NCBI RefSeq assembly: GCF_000204055.1
Contig: NW_006768789.1
Coordinates: forward strand, 1,004,409 to 1,068,408
DNA length: 64,000 nucleotides
Origin: Melampsora larici-populina 98AG31
Lineage: Eukaryota > Basidiomycota > Pucciniomycetes > Pucciniales > Melampsoraceae
Direction: 5' to 3'
A program made the position numbers and the translations under genes. Under the pieces are notes generated by a model, which saw only the letters and a program-made list of their open reading frames with translations, made no database searches and had not been told where the DNA came from. Below, piece after piece: positions 21,367 to 31,863 of the stretch. Numbering within the stretch: position 1 is the stretch's first letter; each line of letters starts with the position of its first letter.

Positions 21367-24300
21367 TTGGATATCGCAGAATTACAATCGCAAGCAGCTA
21401 CCCCACAACAATGGGACGGAGAAACAAAGTCAAAACAGATATTGGATGCCAGATTAATGATGAGCAAACCCGAGAGAGGTAGAGCTCACACTATAGGCCA
21501 TCACTGCATAACAACGGTACTATTAGACGATAAGACAGAAGCGAATGTTTTACTAGACAGCGGAGCAGCGTGTTCGATAGTAGGAACGCACTACCTCAAA
21601 AACATCTTTCCCCAATGGAAAGAGAAGATGTTACCACCTAGCACTATGACATTTAGAGGTTGTGATGGGAAATTGAAAGCCCTCGGAGTGATAGAAATAC
21701 CTATTATCTTTCCACATCACCAAGGATCAGTTAGGATAAAGCCAGAATTCGTAGTTATGGAAAATGCCACGTCGAATTACTTCATTTTAGGTGGAGAATA
21801 TCTGAGACTGTATGGCGTAGATATTGTTCACAGTAAAGAGAAATTCTTTACTATAGGAAACGAAAATAAAAAGAAGAAATTTCTTCTCAGCCTTTTGAAA
21901 GAAGGGAAAATATCAGCAATCCAACATACGGATGAGAACTTCGAAAAAGCTATAGGAGAATGTAACATATCTCCCAGGCTGAAATCATCAGAATTACACT
22001 CTTTGAATTCAGTCATGAAGAAATATTGCAAAGCCTTTGCTTACGGAGAAAACCCTATAGGGACCATTATAGGACATGAACTAAAGTTGAGATTGACCGT
22101 TCAGAAACCTTATCCACCCATACTTAAGAAGCAAGCATACCCGGCAAGTCCGCGGAGTAGAGATGAGATCGAGAAACATCTCGACAAATTGATCCGATAC
22201 GGGATTATACGTAAAGTAGGAGCAGATGAGGATGTAGATATCACAAAACCAGTGATAATCGCATGGCACAACGGGAAATCCCGTATGTGTGGGGACTTCA
22301 GAGCCTTGAATACGTACACAGTACCAGACAGATACCCGATGCCTAGGATATCGCATTGCCTCACTAATCTAGGAGCAGCGCTGTACATTTCAACAATGGA
22401 CGTCATGAAGGGCTTTCATCAGAATACCTTAGATGAAGAGACTAGGAAGATGCTACGCATAATTTCACATAAAGGAATACATGAATATCTTCGAATGCCA
22501 TTTGGTGTGAAAGGCGCTCCAGCGCATTTTCAAAGAATGATGGATAACGAGTTTGCAGCAGAACTAAGCGAAGGATGGCTCATCATTTATATAGACGACA
22601 TCATAGTTTTCTCAAAAACTTGGGAAGAGCATATACGTCGACTGATACAAGTATTCGAGAAAGTTATCAAAATGGGGATGACTATATCACTACAGAAATC
22701 AAATTTTGCGTTCCAAGAATTGAAAGCTCTAGGACACATTGTGTCAGGATTATGGATAGCAATAGACCAGAATAAGGTAGCTGCGATACTACAGAAGCAA
22801 ATACCACAATCGGTTAAAGAGGTGCAGTCCTTTTTAGGATTTGCAAATTACTATAGGACACACTTAGAAGGATTCGCCAAGGTTAGTGGTCCGCTGTACA
22901 AGCTACTCCAGAAAGGAGTCTCGTTTGAAATGACCCAGGATAGAGTGGAATCATGGAACATAGTGAAAAAACGACTAACAGAAGCTCCGTTTTTATTGCA
23001 TGCTGATTTCAAGCTGCCATTTAAACTATACGTAGACGCGAGTTTTGATGGTCTAGGGGCGACATTGCAACAAATCCAAATTATGGATGGGAAACCTTTC
23101 GAAGGTCTGATAGGATGTATCTCACGCAAACTTAAACAATATGAATTAAATTATGGCGCGACACAATTGGAGAATCTCTGTTTAGTATGGGCACTAGACA
23201 AATTTCACTATTATTTAGATGGAGCCTTTTTTGAAGTCATCACGGACTGCACGGCGCTAAAAGCACTTCTTAACATGAAGACACCAAACCGGCACATGCT
23301 ACGATGGCAAATTGTGATACAAGAATACCGATCATGCATGACAATCACACATAGAGAAGGAAGGAAACACGACAACGCAGACTCACTAAGCAGAATGGCA
23401 TTAGATAATAACATCGAAAACCCAGCATGGGAACCGGAAGACGAGACAAGGGACTTACCTATCATGGGAATCAGCATTACAGACTTATCAGAAGAATTTT
23501 TCAAACAAATTAAAGAAGATTACGCGGCAGAGCCAAATACAACACGACTAGTGGAAATTTTACAAACAGATCATAAAGTACCAGGACTGACTTCATCACT
23601 GGAAGGAATCTGGAAGAAAGCATTCAAAGAAGGGAGATTTACCTTGCTGAGTGGTATACTCTATCATAGAGAAAAACATTCGTGCGTAATGGTAATAACA
23701 TCTGACACCACTATAGCGCAAGTATTAAAAATCTGTCACGATGACGTTATGTCAGGACACCTGTCCATGGATAGGACAATAGATAGGATTCGACAAACGA
23801 CCTGGTGGCCAAATTGGAGAAAAACAAGCGAAGAATATGTTTTGACGTGTGACAAGTGTCAGAAGACCAACCGCACAACAGGAAAGAGGTTAGGACTCCT
23901 TCAGCAGATAGAAGAACCTAAGATACCATGGGAAATAATTAACATGGACTTTGTTACAGGCCTACCAGCGGCCGGTTATGATAATGTGGATAGCATATTA
24001 GTGATAGTAGATAGATTTTCGAAAAGATGTTGATTCTTACCGTGCCACAAAAACGCCACAGCCATGGATATAGCATTGCTCTTCTGGGAAAGGGTAATAT
24101 CGGACACAGGTTTACCAAGAGTGATAATCAGCAATAGAGACCCTAAATTTACATCCGAATTCTGGAAAGGACTATATTCAATGACAGGAACAAAGTTATC
24201 TATGTCGACAGCATATCACCCACAAACGGACGGGCTAGCAGAACGAATGATCAGTAGTCTGGAAGACCTGATTAGAAGATACTGCGGCTACGGACTATCT

Positions 24301-25044
24301 TTTAAAGACGGAGAAGGATATACTCACGACTGGAAGACTCTTCTACCAGCACTAGAGATAGCATATAATACTTCTACACATAGCACTACCGGTAAAACAC
24401 CATTTGAGGTAGAGAGGGGTTTTAATATAAGAACTCCTAGAGATGTCTTGAGACCAAAAGGATCAACTTTTCATCCGACAGCAGTAGACTTTCAAAACAT
24501 GTTAGCAAAAGCAAGAAATCACGCTGAAGAATGCATTCGAGAATCAACACAGTATAACAAAGAACGTTGGGATAAGACGCATAAAGAGCCAGATTTCAAA
24601 GTCGGAGAAATGGTCCTCATATTGACGATAAATTTCAATAATCTACAAGGACCTAATAAGCTAAAAGAAGCCTTCATAGGACCCTTTGTCATCAAAGAAT
24701 TACATGGCAAAAATGCGGTTGAAGTTATACTTACAGGGAAAATAGAAAGAAAACACCCAGTTTTTCCAGTATCACTTCTGAAGAGATATGAGAAATCAGA
24801 CAAGAAAAGATTCCCACACAGAAAAGCACCAGACATATCAGAGGTGCCTATAGCAGACGAAGTCCAAGGGGACATACAGAAAATCACTCAAGAAAAGTTA
24901 GTCAGGCTTAACGGGAAAGACACAAGACTATATTTAGTAAGATTTAAGAATAGCACAGCAGATAAGGATAAATGGCTAGAAGCCGGCGATATACCACACT
25001 CCGCTCTATTACTTAGGAAATATAGAGCATCAAAACGACGATAA
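21367..25044 (+). pseudogene. Gypsy-2 pol: protease, RT, RNase H, integrase, with one in-frame stop
   Basis: The first part, 21367-24033, opens at a TTG (21367); its first in-frame ATGs are 21458 onward, so the start is unclear and may be read through from upstream. Protease: NVLLDSGAACSIVG near residue 60 and NYFILGGEYLRLYGVD. Reverse transcriptase: RMCGDFRALNTYTVPDRYPMP and the catalytic YIDDIIVFSK. RNase H: LYVDASFDGLGATL. Integrase: HHCC finger (CHDDVMSGH ... CDKCQK) and core (INMDFVTGLP). A TGA at 24031-24033 interrupts it after VDRFSKRC. The same frame continues through [12 protein letters not shown] and the rest of the integrase ([12 protein letters not shown]) to 25044. CGA-to-TGA would explain the stop. 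Confidence 0.9.
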
Positions 25045-25085
25045 TCAGAAGGTCAGAGTTGGAACTCCACCTTGTGGTTGGGGAA

Positions 25086-26523
25086 TGTCAGTCCTCGAGT
25101 GTTTCCAAACAAAGGAAAACACCAGAAGAACTACACAACATATATGTATATATTTCATTTGTCATTTTTTGTTTTTGTTTTTATAATAACCTTTTAGAAA
25201 AAATGAGAACAAATTCCTTTGATTACAACTTATGGATCTAGTCTCAAAGATTCAACAAAAAAACATAAAAAACATAAAAAAGAAAATACAAGACACATTT
25301 CAAAAATGACCTAGTATCAGAAGTCTACAAATAACAAACACGAATAATGAATAGAAAACCTAAATAAGAATAATGGTCACAAGAACAGCTGATATATTTC
25401 ACCAAAGAAAACAATAAGAAACAAGACTAGGAAGGAATTAGGAAAGGAACTAGTAGATAGAAAGAAATACCAAGAGACGAACTGAAATTCCTCGAGAACT
25501 GAGGCAATATCGCCAGACGTAAAGAGAACATGAAAGAACTAGACATCGAGCCACTTCCAAGAGAAAACTGTCATGATCAAGGATCAGAGGTGACATGAGA
25601 AGAGAGGTTTGAGGAATCAGTGATAAGACGAGTTCAGACTGACATAAAAAACTATGAAAACTTCGAAGGACCCAGTCTCCTAATACGTCAAGACTTACGT
25701 AAAACGAGAAGACTACGGTTGGAAGTAAGAACTCCGACCTGATTATTACCAAGGCTGCCATAAGCTATAACAAAAACTATAAGAAGACCCTATACGAGCA
25801 ACAAAGAAGAGGGGCATCGAATCTTACCCCATCAATATTGTAGAAACAAGTTAGTTTTCTCCTTTTTCAAAGCCCGGCACATAAACCATTAGAATCTACC
25901 TTTATAAGATTAGAATTTTAACCCTTTATCTGTCCCGCTTCTTAAAAGTAGTTTTTGCTAAAAGCTTCTGAAATCTTGAACCCGTAAAATAAACGTAACT
26001 CATCTTTTCTCCATGACTAGTGAATAGTCTGAACTCATTCTGATTCTTACTTTACTCTAATTCTCCGTAGTTAACCACTAGCTACCCAGTTTGAAAGGTT
26101 ATAAACTTATTATAAGCTCCATTCGATCCTTATCCAGTTATTCGAAACCAATACTACTTTCTTAATTGATCAAGAGTAAGTCTGTTCTTATTTGGTCAAT
26201 ACCTACAGTTCTCGCAACGTAAAGTTGGACGAGATCCCTGTTTATCTCTGGATAACAGGCAACTCTAAGCTTTGAGCTTCAGAGAAATACCCGGGTCTAA
26301 GGATTGACCATCCTCTACTGTCTCCTCAGTAGGCCCGTGGTTCTTTTAAAATCAGTATTTTATAATTTACAATATTAATCAGTATACTGATATTACTATC
26401 ATTACTCGTGTTAGGAAGAAACCACGATCTCGTATTCCACGTAACCAGAGGAATATTCAGTCAGGAACTTATAGCGTAAGTACTAGGCCTTACCTGTGAC
26501 CTCTTTAGGTAGCCACCCTGACA
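25086..26523 (+). repeat. Gypsy-2 3' LTR (1,438 bp)
   Basis: Starts TGTCAG after a G-rich tract (GGTTGGGGAA) and ends CTGACA, a 6-bp terminal inversion. The last 90 bp equal 302-391. No open frame in it is credible. This is unusually long compared with the 349-bp LTR of Gypsy-1. Confidence 0.85.
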
Positions 26524-29186
26524 CCACACCTGAATAATGAGCAAGGACATGAGCTGTTGAGTTCTGTGAGATTAGGCAAAATCTGCAACATACATCAGAC
26601 CATGTACACCTGTGCTAACCCTAACCTAAGAAAAATGTGAAATTGCTTATGTTGAAGGGCAAGCAGTTGTTTTAGAGACTGAAGTCTCAATATTTTTCAA
26701 TGTCTAACACAGATTTCAGCTCTGAGAGCATGAACAAATGATTGAGAACAGCACTCCATGGTGTTTTAGATTGAGTGATGTGAGTGAATCAAATGCTGAA
26801 GGATGCTTCAGGTTGTTGATAACTGTGATGGATGGATTCTCAAATGTACTGATTGATTCCAAGTTTCAATCATATAGTCATTTCACATTGTCTCTACCAA
26901 AGACTCAACCAGTGATCAAAAGGTCAACAACAAAGATTGTGAGCTTTTGATGACCTTTTTGGTCAACTGTTTGGTAATTGAATTTGTATGACCAAATTTC
27001 ATATATTCAATCTGCCTGTTGAAATTAGGGCTGTGACTGGGACCCAACTTTGCCCAGCCATATATACCCAACAATATATTTGAAGTTAAAAGTACATGCT
27101 CTGTCACAATTAAACCTAGTCACAAACACCCTGGGGGAACACCGGCAGCCCTGACTGCTTCTTTTTTGGTTTTTTTCTTTTAACATATGATCAGTATACA
27201 TAGATCTTTTTGATGTCCAAGTAGGCTCATATAGCTTGTAAATAAATCCTGAGACCCATATAATGACAACATACATCAAAATCATGGCATTTTTGGCAAA
27301 TTTTTGTACCTATTAAGCATCAAAGCTGTACCCTGCCTGGCCCTGGGTGGTTTTTGGATTCCCTTGGGTTTACCCAAGGCCGGATTTGGCCCTGTGGCTG
27401 GCCCTAACATTTCAGCGTTGGGTGACAGCCCTACTTCAAACAGTGGCAGATTGAAGGTTTGTTTTTGTGTAACAATATATCACAAAAGCTACCAAACAGG
27501 CCCCTTAGCTTTGACATTCTGAGTAGCTCAAAAGAGACAAATTTGTGAATCTGGAGCTCTTTTCAGAAAATTTGATCATCATGCCCACCATCCACCCATG
27601 CAATCTTCAGACTATGTTTGAAAATGTTCATGTACCCTTCTCAGCACTCCATTAAATTAACATAAGCTTTGAATGTTTGTAACAATCTATTGAAATCTTC
27701 TTGAAAAATTGTCTCATGATATGTACATAATCCTTGAACTTCAGCCTATCCATGGCTCATGTTATACATATCCAGCCTATTCAATTGAATACTTCTAGTT
27801 ATTTCTATGATTTTGAGATTCAATCTATCATGTGTTGAATTTGTTGTTGATGCCAGCCTTATAGAACCCAAACACCTTCTCAGTCTGCAACACAAGCAAT
27901 GAGAATCAAGATAAATGTCTTATTTTCAAATGTTACCTTCCCCCTTTCAGAATGTACATCAATTTGGAAGCTTCACCAGAAAGGGACCTCCACTGGGGCT
28001 TGCACTGACCAAAGCCAAAAGTTATTGAGAACCAAAGATAGATTTCAAAGCTAGGCCTAGCTCAACAAGTCATCAGATCCCATCCCCAGATATAGCAGAA
28101 CAAATGACAGCATCAACAAGGATAATAAAGAGAAGTGAAATGAAACAACTATAATAGCACTCACATCAAAAGAATAGTACCCAAGACATGTGTGATATGT
28201 AAGGTGTCACCTTACACAATTTTAATCTCTATACCACATTCTAATGTTTTCTACATAAATACACTGGCTTCAAATATCATGTCATTTCATCCCAGAATAT
28301 ACATAAGAAGGATGAACTTAGGCTTTGTCTCCCATTTCCAAGTATCTCAGATCTTATGTAACATGTCTCACAGAAACACTATCCAATAGGAAAATTCTCC
28401 AGAGCCCTCCTGAGTGTGGTGGTGGGTGTAACAAGGTAAAGGCTGAGAACTACAATTTCAACCAACATATTCTTGGTGGAAACATGGATCCAAACAAGCA
28501 ATGTGAGGCATTCAAAGAATGGAAAAAGCTGATTTATGAATGGCATGCTTCTGTGTACAAGAAGCACCATTTTCAACCCAATTGTTGAGCTACCAGGAGT
28601 ACCATCTTCAGTGTCAGTGTGAAACATTATTGAGTGAAAGCTGTGTAATGAGCTACAAAAAGCTGCACAAGACATATATATATTCTTGGCATGGGGATTT
28701 GTTTATTCTTCAAGAAAGTAAAGCCCCTCACATGCATCCCAGGGACTGAAAGCAGAGTGCTATCACAAGCCCTTCTTGAATTTTGCAAACAAGGGTCTCA
28801 AAACTTCAACATCTCAACTAGCTGTGAGATTATCTGTTGCAGGAGCTTTGTACTAGGACAGATTTATTTGTCTCTTGAAGCAAGATACAACCATGTCTTC
28901 CTTCTAAGCAACATGCCAATATCTTAGTATAGGCAACAGCTTAAAAGGTTCATTAGAAAGGAGTGATGCAGGAGATAAAAACTAACTCAAGCGGCGGGAG
29001 TTTGTGCTCGGTACCGGGCTACAGTCCGGCTCCGGCTTGCTCCTACCGGGTGACGAAGTCGAAACCTTGTGGAAATCGGGGAATGTCTTCAGTTACGCTT
29101 TGCATCCTTCAACTTCAACACTTCCGTCCAGCAGCAGCTCGTCATTAGACACCACCTTCTCCGTTTTACGCTCAGCTACTTCGAAA
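26524..29186. other. Intergenic region, no gene supported
   Basis: AT-rich sequence between Gypsy-2 and the J-protein gene. Short open frames lack protein-like composition. It contains the candidate small element at 27026-27433. The last ~200 bp (from about 28990), more GC-rich, are the probable promoter and 5' UTR of the J-protein gene. Confidence 0.6.
27026..27433. mobile_element. Candidate small non-autonomous element, hAT-like ends (408 bp)
   Basis: Ends are TAGGGCTGTGAC and, inverted, TAGGGCTGTCAC, an 11 of 12 match of the TAGGG type common in hAT elements. The interior is richer in CCCTGG/GGCCC motifs than its surroundings. The flanking 8-mers (GTTGAAAT and CTTCAAAC) match only 5 of 8, so target duplication is not convincing. 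Confidence 0.35.
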
Positions 29187-30492
29187 ATGACTTCCTCCAA
29201 TTCGAACGAGATTCAGGATATTGAGGCCATCTTGAAAGGCGAAGAATCCCTGATGACCAGAGAACAAGAGGTGAGGACTAAGCTCATGTCAAATGACCAG
29301 TGCTCCGACTAATGACATCGTTGGTAGGTCGAAAGAGTCATTGCCGCATTCAAACTAAATCCCTACGACGTTTTGGATCTTGACATGACCAATCCGACAA
29401 CAGTAACAGATGCAGACATCCGTATGTTTCATCGCCTTGATCAGATTCTATCGACTTATGAAGTTTTGCTCTTAGCTAACATGAATTGATGGATGACATA
29501 GGAAAATCTTACCGCAAGCGCTCTTTACTCATTCATCCTGATAAGTTATCTCATCCGCGTGGTCCCGAAGCCTTTGACCTGCTGAAAAAAGCTGAAAGCT
29601 TCTTGTTAGACCCAGAAAAACGAAAGTTAGTGACCCCTTCAAATCCCACTTCATATGTCAATCATACATTTTCTTTCCTCACGCAATACCCTTGAATCAT
29701 CAGAGGTTTAGATGAGACAATACGGGACGCTAGGATGCTTACCCTACGAGCCTTGAGCCTACCAGAAACAACGCCTAATGACCACGAGCGCCTGAAGAAA
29801 TTGGACCCTCCATTCTTTTTTCGAGTTGCATTGAAGACCAAAGAGATCATCATTGAAGAAGAGTTGCGAGTTCGAAGGTGAGCCAACGGACTTTGGCCGA
29901 AAAATCTGTTAGACTCACTATGATTCATACGCAACTTTCTGACATGATGACCTCTTTTTGGCTACTTTGGTCAGAGCTCGGAAAATGACCATGATTGCCG
30001 AAGGTACTGAAGCCAAAAGGCAAGAAGACGCTATCACCAAACGTAAACGGGAGCTAGAAGACAAGAAGCGATGGGAGGGTAAGTTCAGAGTCTTGCTTTT
30101 CCCTTACCTCTTCTTCTTTCCCACCATTTTATACCTGAGTGCTTCAGAAGCTGGACGATCCAGTCTTCGAAGCGCACTAAGGCTTTGAAATTGATTCTCG
30201 ACCTTTATTTTCTACTGTCTGCTCCACTTGGTCTCCTTCGTAACCTTACCCTATCCCGAGTCTTGCACTTTACACAGCATCGCACTCCACCAGCTATTTC
30301 GCCAACCAATAGCATTTTAACATGATCGTCGCATGTGATTATATGATTTCATTGATGACTAAAGTTTTGTGCTTTTTCTTTTGGATTTGATTAGAAACCC
30401 GAGAGGCGCGTGTAACGGACTGGCGAAGTTTTCAGAAAGGTGAAAGTTCAGGAAAAAAGAAAAAGAAAACTAAATTGGAAGTTTTAGGATAA
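29187..30492 (+). CDS. DNAJC8: DNAJC8/Spf31-type J-domain protein (225 aa)
   Basis: Six exons: 29187-29270, 29328-29421, 29502-29625, 29704-29877, 29975-30078, 30395-30492; 678 nt, in phase throughout. ATG 29187 is the first in-frame ATG. A J domain spans about residues 38-95, with NPYDVLDLD at its start and the co-chaperone motif HPDK in RKRSLLIHPDKLSH. A long basic helical region follows (ARKMTMIAEGTEAKRQED, KRKRELEDKKRWE) and a C-terminus TDWRSFQKGESSGKKKKK. This layout (J domain near the N-terminus, charged coiled C-terminal half, Lys-rich end) is that of DNAJC8 and fission yeast Spf31, spliceosome-associated proteins in the nucleus. An alternative nearer acceptor at 30147 would give a short tail stopping at 30188. 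Confidence 0.88.
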
Positions 30493-31863
30493 GAGATAAA
30501 TCTGGTGATGTCTCAATCTCTCCGTCCTCTATCTCTTTGCACACAAGTCATGGAGGTACGGTAGGCTTCAAATTTAATTCATTTGTTATGACAGGTTTTT
30601 AGATTTGATTCTTGATCGACTGATGAAAGACTTTGATGTCGAATATTTGATGTCTTGAAGATTTTGATTCTGCCCATGTATTTGTATATTATGATTTGTT
30701 GTCTCTCCTTAATATTCATACTAATCCTCTCCTTTATGAAACTTGCCTTGATTCTTTATTGTCTCATTCACTTCTAGTAATTAGAAATGATGACCTACTC
30801 TGATTGAAGGTCATTGGGCACTGTAAGAAAACGTGATGGGCACCTTTGTCACCTAACTGGCTATGTTCATTGTTCCGGTCTCCGCGCAACCCAAGTTTCC
30901 ATAAGGAATGAAAAGAAATGAGGGTGTCCGATGTCAAACCTCCGCACGAGGGACTCAATTTAATATATCGTAACAACAGAGATATTGCAGAAGGGTGCTC
31001 TGGAGGTGGGACGCCTAACGGCCAGTCCCTTTTGTCCGCTTGACTCGTCCATGTTTATTTAAGCCCATTTCTTCTGGATGGAACACAATTAATATTGACG
31101 CCGCGGCTCCTATCTCGAAACCCCACCCTGACTAAATCATCCTTGGGAGCCCACTTGTTTTCCGAGAGTATCAAGTGCAATGCCGTCATTGCCAATGTAA
31201 GTGAAGCTCGAGGTTACTACACAGAATATCAATCACTTTGACCATAGATGTCTTCTTACAACCTTTCCGCCGAGTATACGGGGCGAGGACATAGTTAAGA
31301 TCATATTTTGGCTGCTAAAGGTGTTCCCTCCCTTCTAGCCTCTACACCAGCCCACCGGTTTGTGATGATAGGAGTGTCAGCCAGGTTGATGTATGACATC
31401 CAGTTTTGTAGTTCAAGACCCTGGCAATCGAGACATTTTGTGAGTGATCAGAGAACATCCCAATGCAAGCAAGTTTGATTGTTCTTCATTGTGACTACGA
31501 CCCAAGTTGCCTCAAAGAAGGGTTGAAGTTGAACTTCCGGGGTCCATGTGATGTAACCAGTCAGTTGAATATATGCTTATACACTGACTGAATGCGATAG
31601 TGTGATGATGCCTATAGAGAGTGTGACTCAATCATCACTCACGAGTCACTCTCGATCTAGATAGTAAATTGTTTAACCTCACTGATACAAAAGAACTTCT
31701 CTCTGATCTGAGTTCTCAGCGTGATTATATATCGGATTCATCGTATTGAGTCTCAAGATCACTATCCTGAGTCTGCCCAAAATCTTTCTAATCTTGAATT
31801 CCGTAAATCCATCGATTGAAAGTCCTTTATTCAGCTACTTCGTTGTTACTTTACCCAGTCATC
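30493..31863. other. Intergenic region, no gene supported
   Basis: Contains the 3' flank of the J-protein gene and the promoter of the CAF-1 gene. No credible exon chain was seen on either strand. An imperfect inversion (GAGAGTGTGACTC at about 31618, GAGTCACTCTC at about 31641) lies upstream of the CAF-1 gene. Confidence 0.6.

Larger units (their letters stand above)
302..26523 (+). mobile_element. Gypsy-2: Ty3/gypsy LTR retrotransposon, interrupted by Gypsy-1
   Basis: Outermost element of the left nest. Parts in order: 5' LTR remnant 302-391, candidate primer-binding site 394-411, leader to 621, Gypsy-1 insertion 622-17361, leader resuming after the duplicated AATCC, gag 17935-20829, a small protease-like ORF 20884-21276, protease-RT-RNase H-integrase 21367-25044, 3' LTR 25086-26523. 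RT before integrase is the Ty3/gypsy order. One in-frame stop lies in the integrase and the 5' LTR is truncated, so this copy is not autonomous. Flanking duplication cannot be tested because the 5' end is lost. Confidence 0.88.

Noticed and set aside
28192..28927. Cluster of short ORFs in the intergenic region
   Set aside because: Composition is not protein-like and no consistent splice chain or domain was found.
29004..29186. N-terminal extension of the J protein
   Set aside because: The upstream open stretch starts only at GTG codons; the first ATG is 29187 and begins a normal family N-terminus.
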